Assembly (NCBI GenBank): GCA_023665145.1
Contig: JAMPEM010000007.1
Span: forward strand, 28,532-92,531
From: Bacteroides sp.
GTDB taxonomy: Bacteria > Bacteroidota > Bacteroidia > Bacteroidales > Muribaculaceae
DNA: 64,000 nt
Direction: 5' to 3'
Shown: in pieces, positions 54,084 through 63,234 of the stretch
How positions within the stretch are numbered: position 1 is the stretch's first letter
How the letters are laid out: the number at the start of each line of letters is the position of its first letter
Notes under the pieces: model-generated
What the model saw: only the letters and a program-made list of their open reading frames with translations
The model's database searches: none
Told to the model about the DNA's origin: nothing
Program-made: the position numbers and the translations under genes

Positions 54084-55289
54084 TCATGCTGTAATTGCCC
54101 ACGTACCAATCGATGCTACAAGTATGCCAAGAAGAAAGGTTGCAAATTTGTAGATATATGGATGCTTGGAGATTTCAATGAAATGGATTGCATCGGAATA
54201 TGCCATCAAGCACATGACGCAAAAGAAGCTTAATTGGAAGGATGGATCTGAGATAGTTCGAGGAGAATATAGCAATATAAAGAAAGCGGAAGCACAAAGG
54301 GCATTGAGGCTTACGTCCCCTCTTCTTTCCACCCACAAAGCCAAAAGCATAAAAGTACTCATCACGGCAGCTCTGACAGTGCTCCATGGTGCACCTATGC
54401 AATAAACAAATATCCAGATTAAGACTATAGCCAACAAAAATCTTGTTTTCGAGGGTAATATAAGATTTAGCGGACGCAATAGCCATAAGATAAGGCTGAG
54501 AATTATAGCAATATGCATACCGCTTAGTGCAAAGATGTGAGCAATTCCCGCGTATGCAAATTTTTGCTTGAGTTCTTGAGAACAGTCAGTTCTATCGCCA
54601 AGCAATAACATTTTTATCAGCAACTTTGCATTAGGTCCTATTTGCAAATTATCAATTATGTTCGCAAATTTCACACGAATAAGATAAGGTGGTGGAATTT
54701 TCTTATTCTCAACACCAATATGCTCTATATGGTTTATTCCGGTGCGGACTTCTCCAAGGATTCCTCTTCTCATCATCATTTCCTCATATCCTTGCAGCCT
54801 TAGACGCTCGAAATACCAATCTATAGAATTGAAAAATCGGATACTGTCAGAGACATTGCAGTCTGCCGATGAGGAATATACGAATATCTTGAATGGTGAG
54901 GCTGATTTAGAATTTTGATTTTTATATTTATCAATTCTTACTAACAATCTGTCGCCATATTCTTGAGTGGTAATCTCTTCAATTACGCCACACAAGGCAT
55001 GTTGCGGCTGTGGTGCATCTGTATCGGGAAATCTTGTATCCTGACAACAGAATGTAAAAAGCGAGACAGCAAATGCCATCAAGGAAAGAGGCCACCAATA
55101 AGTCTTGTTAAATCTCTCAAATTTGGAGGCGGAGTCAACTTTGAGTATACTTAATGCAATTATGATTCCTGACAGAAAAGCTATAGCGGACGTAATCCAT
55201 GAAGCTCCGATGGAGTGCAAAAGCATCGCGAGCAATAGCATCACCAAAAGAGCAAAAAAGGGAGCTTTATCGAGAAATGTCCTAATCAT
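54084..55289 (-). pseudogene. comEC: comEC N-terminal part, ended by an in-frame TGA
   Basis: 401 residues. N-terminal membrane helices and a DUF4131-like domain (about 20-210) are followed by the ComEC core: LLLGDRTDCSQELKQKFAYAGIAHIFALSGMHIAII and further helices, ending at SIGTWAITA. ComEC forms the inner-membrane channel for transforming DNA. The ATG overlaps the aroE stop by 4 nt (ATGA). A ComEC of about 675 residues would result if the TGA at 54084 were read as an amino acid. Confidence 0.8.
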
Positions 55290-56041
55290 TCTTCATTCCA
55301 TATTCGCCATGATTGCTGAGCTTGAAGATGCAGCATTTCAAGTCCGTTGATGACAGTAGCACCTTTCTCCATCCCTCTTTTTAGAAATTCTGTTTGTGCA
55401 GGATTATAAATAAGGTCATAACAAATATGCTTTGTGGAGATGGCGTCATAGGGTATTGGCACACATTTGCTCGTATTTTGCCCCATTCCAAGAGGAGTCG
55501 CATTAATCAGCAACTTCGATTGCGCCACTAATTCTGTCGATAAATCAGCATAGTTCAAGGCATTGTCCGAGGAGCGACTGACACGCATATATTTGATTCC
55601 CAATTGAGAAAGAGCTTCAGCAACTGCATTTGATGCACCTCCGGTGCCAAATATTAGAGCGGACGAGATATCTTCCCTTACCACTTTTTTTAGTGATTCG
55701 CGAAACCCGTATATATCTGTATTATGGCCACTTAGATGTAACGCACCTTTAATGCGCGTTATCTTGATCGTATTAACTGCATCTATTTTTTTTGCATCCT
55801 CAGAGATTTCATCCAAAAATGGTATTATATCCTGTTTCCATGGACTTGTAACATTTATCCCCTTAAGATGCCTATATTCATTAAGAATAGAGGGGAATAG
55901 TGAAATTCGGGGTATTTGAATCGCAACATATCTTTCGTCAAGTTTCTCTTCCTCAAATTTCTTATTGAAATATCCGGCAGAAAATGAATGACCTACCGGA
56001 TAACCTATAAGCGCATATGTTGCCTCTTCTTCTATTATCAT
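55286..56041 (-). CDS. aroE: Shikimate dehydrogenase
   Basis: 251 residues. The substrate site is ALIGYPVGHSFSAGYFN (SxS variant HSFS), the catalytic Lys is in NVTSPWKQDI, and the NADP-binding FGTGGASNAVAEAL and INATPLGM follow. It reduces 3-dehydroshikimate to shikimate in aromatic amino acid synthesis. It sits between the DUF389 gene (14-bp gap) and comEC (4-nt overlap). It is slightly shorter than E. coli AroE. Confidence 0.93.
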   Translation of the reverse strand: MIIEEEATYALIGYPVGHSFSAGYFNKKFEEEKLDERYVAIQIPRISLFPSILNEYRHLKGINVTSPWKQDIIPFLDEISEDAKKIDAVNTIKITRIKGALHLSGHNTDIYGFRESLKKVVREDISSALIFGTGGASNAVAEALSQLGIKYMRVSRSSDNALNYADLSTELVAQSKLLINATPLGMGQNTSKCVPIPYDAISTKHICYDLIYNPAQTEFLKRGMEKGATVINGLEMLHLQAQQSWRIWNEE

Positions 56042-56055
56042 TATTTATTATTCTA

Positions 56056-57471
56056 TTACTTTTTCTGATTACGTAAACTTTTTTCCGCAACTGATGAAGG
56101 CCACGGGAAATTTGCAGGGTTAACCGTCACATGGATATTCTTCTGATTTAATCGCACTCCGACATATTCAGAAAGCTTTTTACGCTGAACGGAAGTGAGC
56201 CCTTGCGGTGCATTTACAAACACCATGTTAATTGTATCCTTTACCAATTCATCCGGATTTTGAGAAATACTTGATGCCTCCATTTTTGAAAGTGCAATAT
56301 CCCTTATAGAAGGGAAAATCACTCTAATTTCCGGCGATATTTTAGCAGACTGATCGGAGAATGTATTATTTAAATCTATAACATTTTTCAGACTGTCTAT
56401 CGTTTTGTCGCGATTTGAAATTTCATTTTGCATTATCGAATAAAATTGATTAAAATTATCCTTATCCGATTTTACAGTCGCAGCTAATGAGAATCCTTGT
56501 TTTATGTTCAGAATAGTTCCTCCCAACCCTACGGAATCCAACTTATTCATCATTGCCAACTGTAAAGAATCTTTAGGAAGTGGAGCTCCAATCAGTGTTA
56601 CGTCTATATATCTTTTCCCTTTACTAATATACTCACTATGATTTAATATCTGTGTGTTGGGAAATTGCATTTGGTTTTCTACAAATTCTGTCGCTTTAGT
56701 TATAAAAATATTTTTTCTTATCATTTGGAATGTCAAGTAAACACTCACACCAATCATAAGAATTATTACTATATATGCTATATTTTTTACTCTCTTCGCA
56801 CGATCCTGATTTTGATAAACGACCTTCTTAAATCTTGCAAGTTTTACACCTATCCATGCAGCAACAAAAATAAAAATCATGTTGGTCATGAATAAATATA
56901 AAGCTCCGAAAAAGAAATGCATTTGAAGAGTTGCAAGCCCGTATCCGGCTGTGCAAAGAGGTGGCATGAGAGAGGTGGCAATTGCAACACCCGGCATCAC
57001 TTGCCCCTTATTTTTGCACATTATACTAATTATCCCGGCGCCTCCGCCAAATAATGCTATAAAGGCGTCATATATTGTTGGAGATGTGCGAGCCAATAAC
57101 TGACTGCTGTCTTCATATTGTGGAGAAATTAAAAAATATAACATCGACGCAATAATTGATCCTATTACAGCCATTGCTATATTTTTTAAACTTCTTTTCA
57201 TTAAATTAAAGTCTTGTATTCCTATTGCCAATCCCATTCCGATTATTGGACCCATTAATGGAGAAATCAACATTGCACCAATTATCACCGGTATACTGTC
57301 TACGTTAAGACCTAATGATGCAACGAATATCGCTAATATTAAAACAACAAGTTGACTACCACGAAATGACACACCTGAACGAATCTCATTTTCCGCATCA
57401 GTCTGTGGTAATAAATCACTTGTAAGATTAAAATATTCGGTAAGATTTTTCAGTTTATTTGTTAAATACAT
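56056..57471 (-). CDS. DUF389 domain-containing membrane protein
   Basis: 471 residues. The N-terminal half holds about six membrane helices with the DUF389 pattern (IISPLMGPIIGMGLAIGIQDFNLMKRSLKN and GVAIATSLMPPLCTAGYGLA). A soluble alpha/beta half (about 260-471) includes a likely coiled coil near 345-375. These are uncharacterised and have been suggested to be transporters. First gene of the DUF389-aroE-comEC run. Confidence 0.82.
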   Translation of the reverse strand: MYLTNKLKNLTEYFNLTSDLLPQTDAENEIRSGVSFRGSQLVVLILAIFVASLGLNVDSIPVIIGAMLISPLMGPIIGMGLAIGIQDFNLMKRSLKNIAMAVIGSIIASMLYFLISPQYEDSSQLLARTSPTIYDAFIALFGGGAGIISIMCKNKGQVMPGVAIATSLMPPLCTAGYGLATLQMHFFFGALYLFMTNMIFIFVAAWIGVKLARFKKVVYQNQDRAKRVKNIAYIVIILMIGVSVYLTFQMIRKNIFITKATEFVENQMQFPNTQILNHSEYISKGKRYIDVTLIGAPLPKDSLQLAMMNKLDSVGLGGTILNIKQGFSLAATVKSDKDNFNQFYSIMQNEISNRDKTIDSLKNVIDLNNTFSDQSAKISPEIRVIFPSIRDIALSKMEASSISQNPDELVKDTINMVFVNAPQGLTSVQRKKLSEYVGVRLNQKNIHVTVNPANFPWPSSVAEKSLRNQKK

Positions 57472-57575
57472 GTTTATAGTGTGCTTTTAAATAGTTTAAA
57501 ATAATTATGACTAAAATTTACAACTATAGTATATATTATATAATTATTATTTTATAATTTTAAAATTAGTATTGA

Positions 57576-57689
57576 TTATTCATTATAAATTTCCACACCT
57601 GTATCAGCCCATTTTTTTAAGAAATCTAATGGTAGTATGGGATGAGTACCATGCGAAATAGAAATTTGAATTATACTTGCGGCATTCAT
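57576..57689 (-). CDS. Possible 37-residue protein
   Basis: A short frame from ATG (57689) to TAA (57576): it begins MNAASIIQISISHGTHPILP and ends WADTGVEIYNE. The composition is protein-like, but there is no family and no coding statistics to rely on. It starts 23 bp after the XRE gene stop, so it could be a co-transcribed partner or the remnant of a longer gene. Confidence 0.25.
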   Translation of the reverse strand: MNAASIIQISISHGTHPILPLDFLKKWADTGVEIYNE

Positions 57690-57711
57690 ACTTTTTCACA
57701 ATTATCTCCCG

Positions 57712-58260
57712 CTATTCTGATGGTCGGAACGTTTCGAACGTATTGTCATCATAATAAACGGTTATTTGTATTACTTTTCTGGGCTTACCCTTTAATTTCA
57801 TTATTTCACGCTCTAATTCTGCAATTTTTTTAACAGCACTATCTCTTTGAAATGCAGATATATCAGCACTATATTTGTCACTTTTAACCCTATTTTCCTT
57901 ACGAAAACAACCCTCAGCTGTACCCCCGTCGGTGAAATTTCGATTTTCACCGTAAATTTCTCCTGCAGCTGTATCGTCATTACAGAGCAATTTTATGTCG
58001 TCATCATATTCATGGTTGTCAGTATGCGTAACCTCGTGCATCGGACCTTCACCAAACAATAGCCACATTACTGAGAGTTGTGGATAAGCAGAGTGAATCT
58101 GTCCGACAATAACATCGCTAATCTTCTTATTGCGTCCCGTTAATAATTGCGATAGAGTGGGGCGGGGAATTCCGCACGTATCGGCAAACTGAGAGTTGGA
58201 TAACCCCTCAGACTCTAAAAAGAATTTTAGACGAGTCACAACATTTTCTTCCATAACCAC
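57712..58260 (-). CDS. XRE-family helix-turn-helix regulator
   Basis: 182 residues. The N-terminal domain (about 5-65) is a Cro/CI-type helix-turn-helix (FLESEGLSNSQFADTCGIPRPTLSQLLTGRNKKISD), then LSVMWLLFGEGPM, a frequent motif in Bacteroidetes regulators of this type. The middle is polar and unstructured, and the end contains a coiled coil (KIAELEREIMKLKGK). Five TTGTAAAT-type motifs lie in the gap upstream, one only 43 bp before the start, suggesting autoregulation. The target genes may be the local AT-rich accessory region. Confidence 0.85.
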   Translation of the reverse strand: MVMEENVVTRLKFFLESEGLSNSQFADTCGIPRPTLSQLLTGRNKKISDVIVGQIHSAYPQLSVMWLLFGEGPMHEVTHTDNHEYDDDIKLLCNDDTAAGEIYGENRNFTDGGTAEGCFRKENRVKSDKYSADISAFQRDSAVKKIAELEREIMKLKGKPRKVIQITVYYDDNTFETFRPSE

Positions 58261-58287
58261 GTTTTTTCAGTAATAAATTTATCTATA

Positions 58288-58319
58288 CAAATGTAATCAT
58301 AAATTTACAAACAACCAAT
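58288..58319 (-). promoter_or_regulatory. XRE gene promoter
   Basis: On the minus strand, ATTG (58319-58316), 20 nt, TACATTTG (58295-58288), 27 bp before the start. An ATTTACAA motif (58303-58310) lies inside the spacer, well placed for repression. Confidence 0.65.
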
Positions 58320-58730
58320 TTTTAAATGAAATTTATTAATTTGATTTTGCAATTAATCAAATCAGTTTATAAATTTAATACTTTAGAAACGCAAATTAAA
58401 TACTTAAACTATAACAACAACTTATATAGCACACTAATCATATTATCAATAGATTACAATCAAATCAACCTTTGAAAGTTAATTTTAGCCATAACTCAAA
58501 GAGAATAATTAATCTCATACTTTATATTTTCGTTATACTATGCTTTATTACAGAGTATTATGTATTATGTTAATTTGTGTTAATTGTAAATATTTGCAAT
58601 TTCAGCACGTTTTTAACTGCAAATTTACATTCCCATGGCCATTTGTTTAGGTTTTATGACTCTTGACAATTGTTATCCAAACACCTATTTACAATTTAGA
58701 TTTGTACTCCCTTGAAAACTTTAATTTCAT

Positions 58731-58754
58731 ATTGTAAATATTCGATTGTAAATA
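58731..58754. promoter_or_regulatory. Direct repeat ATTGTAAATA, operator candidate
   Basis: ATTGTAAATA occurs at 58731-58740 and 58745-58754, 14 bp between starts. Related single motifs occur at 58303, 58584 and 58687. Binding by the XRE regulator is inference. Confidence 0.4.
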
Positions 58755-58782
58755 GGACTCTCAATACACATCAAGATATAAT

Positions 58783-58814
58783 ACAGGTTACAAATTGACC
58801 AATTTGTAACCTGT
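58783..58814. terminator. Strong hairpin in the 58-59 kb gap
   Basis: ACAGGTTACAAATT (58783-58796) pairs perfectly with 58801-58814 around GACC. It is 279 bp beyond the GNAT gene stop, too far to be an obvious terminator, and could instead end a small transcript. Confidence 0.5.
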
Positions 58815-59092
58815 TTCAAACTCGTTCTTAATTATAATAATCTTTGAATATGCGCTATTTTCAGCGACAATTTAATTTTCACGTATCATCAGTTACCCTA
58901 ATTAAATAATTCGAATCTCATAACCGTTATTCTATCTATTTTTGCGCTCAACTAACATTATTACAATAAATTGTATATAGTTGACATATACAGTAAAAAT
59001 CACCCAAATAAATACATTCCGCTTTCATACCCATTTCAATGAAAGAATCATTAAAACAATCTTGGGAACAATATTTCTCCTTCATCTAAATT

Positions 59093-60439
59093 CTAATCAA
59101 GAAGGTACGACATATTAAACGGGAGTCGAGGCAACGAAAACGCAATCTCTGCGTAATCCGTTCCAGTGGCAAGATTCCTCCATAAGATAGCACCCAACTC
59201 CGCAGGTGTCAACTCAGTAACCTCTACCCTTTTTATTTTACTGATTTTATCTGAAGCATAATCTTTAATCCATATCTCTTCTTCCGTCTTTTTTACAACT
59301 GTCTGCATCTGAACTCTTCCATTTTTATTGGTATAATATCTTTCAATATTATCGAAATCCTCTTTTATGAGAATCGAATATTTTAAATTTTCTAATACAT
59401 TATCCGCAAATTTCAGAATCTCATAAACGTGTAAAATCCTCCCCATTCCATAATTTATCGGATGACAGGCTACATTATAAACAGTTTCCACATCCGGCCT
59501 AATATCATCTATATCATTCTCTGTATAGTTTAAATTTATGAACTGCGAACGGAGAGACTCTCTTGATATATCATCCGGATAGGTGTATAATAAAATATCA
59601 TACTCGGGATATAAAATTGATACTCCCTGTAATAATAAATTTTTCTCTAATTCATTATTGCAATATAGATGCGGAATTATACATTCGTTATTATCATTTA
59701 TATTAAATAAAAGAAAACCGACACATACCCTATTTTTATTAAATATAGACACTACACTCCCGCCTGATATATAATTTTCATTTAATACAGCATTAAAATC
59801 TTTAACAGAATGTTTTAATTCAAAATATTTTTCCGACAATCTTTTATATTCATAAAAATCCAATAATTTTTCATTCAAACCATCTAATATATTATTAATA
59901 CTTTTTACAACATATTCACCATATTCAAAAACAACATTACTTCCCGATATTTTATTAATCTTTAAAATTTCACCTACATTATATTTGCCAATAAAATCAT
60001 AACCTTTTATATATCTATCCTCGACTCTCCTGAAGCAATCTACATACTTTTGTCGTAAATAGAAATCATGCAATCTATCCTCTGCAGGAATCAAAAAAGT
60101 AAAATCATAATTCAAATCATATGCCTTTTTATTCACTCTTTCAATTAATGTCTTTATATAGCCTCGATTTCTAAATTCCGTCTTGGTGGCAAGACCACAT
60201 AAATATAGACCTTTTAATTTTCCGATAGAATATTTATCATCTTGCTCATCCCAAATTAATCTCTCAAAATTATATGGAACAGCTAAAAGAGCTGATACAA
60301 TTTCATTGTTTTTTTCTACATATTCTACAAACTTCGGATGAAAATAAGTATCAAATACAAGATTAATATATTCATCTGAATCATGGAATGTCAATCTCCA
60401 TAATTTCTTCATTTCACTTTTTACTTTTTCAACATTCAT
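59093..60439 (-). CDS. GNAT-family acetyltransferase (Eis-like layout)
   Basis: About 448 residues from the ATG at 60439; the frame extends sixteen codons up to 60487. The N-terminal third is a GNAT domain with the acetyl-CoA loop region LYLCGLATKTEFRNRGYIKTLIERV (about 75-100). A second weaker GNAT-like half and a C-terminal domain follow, as in Eis-type enhanced-survival proteins. Substrate unknown; amino groups of small molecules or antibiotics are typical. The DNA is much more AT-rich than neighbouring genes, and the gene borders an 832-bp gap: likely acquired. Confidence 0.78.
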   Translation of the reverse strand: MNVEKVKSEMKKLWRLTFHDSDEYINLVFDTYFHPKFVEYVEKNNEIVSALLAVPYNFERLIWDEQDDKYSIGKLKGLYLCGLATKTEFRNRGYIKTLIERVNKKAYDLNYDFTFLIPAEDRLHDFYLRQKYVDCFRRVEDRYIKGYDFIGKYNVGEILKINKISGSNVVFEYGEYVVKSINNILDGLNEKLLDFYEYKRLSEKYFELKHSVKDFNAVLNENYISGGSVVSIFNKNRVCVGFLLFNINDNNECIIPHLYCNNELEKNLLLQGVSILYPEYDILLYTYPDDISRESLRSQFINLNYTENDIDDIRPDVETVYNVACHPINYGMGRILHVYEILKFADNVLENLKYSILIKEDFDNIERYYTNKNGRVQMQTVVKKTEEEIWIKDYASDKISKIKRVEVTELTPAELGAILWRNLATGTDYAEIAFSLPRLPFNMSYLLD

Positions 60440-60535
60440 TTTTCTCAATTTACGAACTACTGCATTATTTACCTTTAATAAACACAATTATAGCCTTAAT
60501 AGTTTCTATATCACACGGTCATTATATAACAAGAA

Positions 60536-60558
60536 AGTGGCGGATAAAATCCGCCACT
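60536..60558 (-). terminator. Terminator of the CoA-transferase operon
   Basis: AGTGGCGGAT pairs perfectly with ATCCGCCACT around AAA, 27 bp past the stop at 60586. Confidence 0.75.
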
Positions 60559-60585
60559 CCCCTATCTATTTCCATATTTTATACC

Positions 60586-61890
60586 TTATTTAAGGCGAAG
60601 GAACGAATAACCGAAACGTTCAGCGGCTGCCTTCTCAAGCTCCTCTCTGAACTCCGGAGCAGCTACTGATATCATTAACTTGGCACGTTCTGCAAGATTC
60701 TTCCCTCTTAAATTCACACAACCATATTCCGTCACTACAAAATTAGTCTGAAATCTTGTAGTCACAACACCCGCTCCGGGTGTAAGAATCGGTTTTATCT
60801 TATTCTGACCCTTGTTGGTCGTGGCAAGCATAGCAAGAAATGACAAACCACCTTCACTCTGTGATGCACCATACACAAAATCGTGTTGTCCTCCTACACT
60901 TGAAAAGATACGTGTTCCTATGGAATCAGCACACACTTGTCCCGTAAGATCTATCTCCAAACATGAATTAATTGACATCACCTTCGGATTTTGAGCTATA
61001 ACAAACGGATTGTTAGTCCATGCAACATCCTTTACCACAATATCCTTATTATAGTCCATATAATCATACAGACGGCGAGATCCCAAAGCTAATGATGCCA
61101 CTGACTTTCCGGGCATTACCTTCTTTTGCGAATTATCTATAATACCCCTTTCGAGCAACGGAAGAACGCCATCGGTCATTGCCTCTGTATGAAGCCCCAA
61201 ATGTTTATGATCTGATAATGCTCGGATCACTGCATTAGGAATACCACCGACACCAATCTGAAGAGTAGCACCATCCGGTATATGCTCTGCTATAAAATTA
61301 CCGATACGAATCTCCTTCTCTGTCGGCACTGCAGTAGGAACTTCCACTAACGGTTCATCCACATGCACCATTGCAGCCAATTTCGACACGTGAATCACCG
61401 CATCGCCATAACTATAAGGCATGTGCGGATTTATCTGTGCGATTACTCTATCGGCACATTCCACTGCTGATGTAGCAAGATCAGCTGATATTCCAAAACT
61501 TACATATCCATTCTCATCCGGCTCCGAACAGTTGATTAATGCCACATCCACTCTACAAGTGCCATCTCGGAACAATGCCGGAACCTCACCGAGAAAACGA
61601 GGAGTCATTGTCCCATACCCCTCCTCTATCCATTTGCGTACACTGTTAGACACAAAAAAACTGTCCACCAGAAATGATTCCTTATATTCCGGTTTACAAT
61701 AAGGAGCCGGACCTTTTGCCACAGCGAATGCGCTGTATAAAGTCACATCCCTCAACTCATTTCCCCTGTCTGCCAAAGCTGACACAAGCACCTCAGGCAC
61801 AGATGTAGATCCCTGGATGTAGACATGGTCTCCACTCTCTATCAGCTTTACAGCTTCTACTGCACTTACATATTTATCATTAATGGTCAT
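60586..61890 (-). CDS. Acetyl-CoA hydrolase/transferase family CoA-transferase
   Basis: 434 residues, the length of 4-hydroxybutyrate-type CoA transferases. Motifs are IGVGGIPNAVIRAL, the active-site Glu region HLGLHTEAMTDGV, and FVVTEYGCVNLRGKN near the end. It moves CoA between acyl-CoA and an organic acid (acetate, succinate or others). The gene start overlaps the aminotransferase stop by 11 bp, so the two are coupled. With iorB upstream, it could release aryl-acids from aryl-acetyl-CoA; classical acetate/succinate CoA transfer is the alternative. Confidence 0.9.
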   Translation of the reverse strand: MTINDKYVSAVEAVKLIESGDHVYIQGSTSVPEVLVSALADRGNELRDVTLYSAFAVAKGPAPYCKPEYKESFLVDSFFVSNSVRKWIEEGYGTMTPRFLGEVPALFRDGTCRVDVALINCSEPDENGYVSFGISADLATSAVECADRVIAQINPHMPYSYGDAVIHVSKLAAMVHVDEPLVEVPTAVPTEKEIRIGNFIAEHIPDGATLQIGVGGIPNAVIRALSDHKHLGLHTEAMTDGVLPLLERGIIDNSQKKVMPGKSVASLALGSRRLYDYMDYNKDIVVKDVAWTNNPFVIAQNPKVMSINSCLEIDLTGQVCADSIGTRIFSSVGGQHDFVYGASQSEGGLSFLAMLATTNKGQNKIKPILTPGAGVVTTRFQTNFVVTEYGCVNLRGKNLAERAKLMISVAAPEFREELEKAAAERFGYSFLRLK

Positions 61891-63184
61891 GTTGGAAAGC
61901 TTTTAGACGTGTCTCAAGATTTTTAAACGCTACGTCATCCGAAATCATTGACACACATATACGTACACCATTTTGCTCCGACCCGGTAGAATCAAGTGAT
62001 ATCGCAGATATTCCATATCTCATCAACTCTCGCTGAAGTTCTGCACCGGTCATATCCTTATATCCGGCAGTAAAGAAAAACCCATCAGAGATACAGTCAT
62101 CTCCATCCATTGCATACACTATATGGAAACCATTTTCGTGCAACAAACGTTTCACAATTCCGGCTCTTCTCCCATATTCACGTGTATCCTCTACAAAATT
62201 CAACGCTCCGTCACTTGCAGCATCCAGCATCGCTGCCATCGCATACTGCGTACTGTGAGCCGTACCGGACGATGCAGTATATAACACTCCAAATATATAC
62301 GCATCACCGAACGCCGGCATTTCATAGAATTCCTCAAAGAATTTGTACTGACGATTATACACCTTTTCACTCATCGCTACCATAGCAATACGCTGTCCGG
62401 CGTAACTGAATATCTTAGAAGCTGAGATAAGAAGAACATAATTGTCCGTATATTTGGCTACCGTAGGAACGTATGGCGGTTCACCGGGATGACCCAAATC
62501 AAGGCGAAAATCCATCCCCATGTATGCCAAATCCTCAAGAACTATTACGTCATATTTAGTAGCCATCCTCCCGATTATCTCCAGCTCCTCCTCTGTCAAA
62601 TTAGTCCATGCCGGATTATTCGGATTCGAATATATTAAACCTGTCACATCTCCCTTTCCAAGGATACTCTCAAGTTTGGCCTCCAATTTCTTGCCGCGAT
62701 ATTCATAAATATCAAACGACTCACTCTTCATCCCTAAAATCTTACCTTGATGGCGCTGTGCCGGGAAACCGGGATTGATGAATAACATCTTATCACGACC
62801 GGGAATACGCTGCTTGAGCAAAAGCATCATCGTAAACGAACCCTGCATTGACCCTACTGTAGGCACTATGCACTTGGGCGGAATATCTACATCAAGAAAT
62901 GACTTGATGAAACGCGAACCGGCATTCTTCAGTACCGGCATTCCGGCGATGTCAGGATATCTATTGGCAACTCCATTACGAAGTGCTGCACACTCGGCTT
63001 CTACTCCATAAGCATTGGACGGAAGACCCGGATTGCCAAGTTCAAGATGGATAAATTTCTCTTCAGCCTCCTTTTCCAATGCCTCTGAAAGTCCTGCTAT
63101 CTGACGTATCGTGGCCGAAGATATATCTACTATTGCAAGTCTCCTTGCCGTCTTATCTAATATTTCGGGTGAAATTGGGAACAT
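61880..63184 (-). CDS. Class I/II PLP-dependent aminotransferase
   Basis: 434 residues, fold-type I. Visible are YSNPNNPAWTNLTEEEL (substrate and PLP phosphate region), VLEDLAYMGMDF, and SASKIFSYAGQRIAM with the PLP Lys. The N-terminus (GNPGLPSNAYGVEAE) is typical of a Bacteroidetes aminotransferase group. It lies between iorB and the CoA transferase, so a role in making aromatic or other 2-oxo acids from amino acids is likely. The exact substrate is not readable. Confidence 0.88.
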   Translation of the reverse strand: MFPISPEILDKTARRLAIVDISSATIRQIAGLSEALEKEAEEKFIHLELGNPGLPSNAYGVEAECAALRNGVANRYPDIAGMPVLKNAGSRFIKSFLDVDIPPKCIVPTVGSMQGSFTMMLLLKQRIPGRDKMLFINPGFPAQRHQGKILGMKSESFDIYEYRGKKLEAKLESILGKGDVTGLIYSNPNNPAWTNLTEEELEIIGRMATKYDVIVLEDLAYMGMDFRLDLGHPGEPPYVPTVAKYTDNYVLLISASKIFSYAGQRIAMVAMSEKVYNRQYKFFEEFYEMPAFGDAYIFGVLYTASSGTAHSTQYAMAAMLDAASDGALNFVEDTREYGRRAGIVKRLLHENGFHIVYAMDGDDCISDGFFFTAGYKDMTGAELQRELMRYGISAISLDSTGSEQNGVRICVSMISDDVAFKNLETRLKAFQHDH

Positions 63185-63234
63185 GGTATTAACTTAGGTT
63201 AGATTCATTTTATAACTCGCAGCTATCTTCTCTT

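Larger units (their letters stand above)
58261..59092. other. Long AT-rich intergenic region
   Basis: This 832-bp gap is the longest in the window. It contains the XRE gene promoter (58288-58319), repeated TTGTAAAT/ATTTACAA motifs (58303, 58584, 58687, 58732, 58746), a strong hairpin (58783-58814) and otherwise AT-rich DNA with scattered stops. No frame that I would call a gene. It is probably a remnant of a lost insertion or a regulatory region. Confidence 0.5.

Noticed and set aside
54084-54086. TGA in comEC as a selenocysteine codon
   Set aside because: ComEC is not a known selenoprotein family, there is no obvious SECIS-like hairpin just after the TGA, and no Sec genes are visible.
58783-58814. 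Hairpin as the terminator of the GNAT gene
   Set aside because: It is 279 bp past the stop with AT-rich DNA between, so I listed it as an unassigned hairpin.
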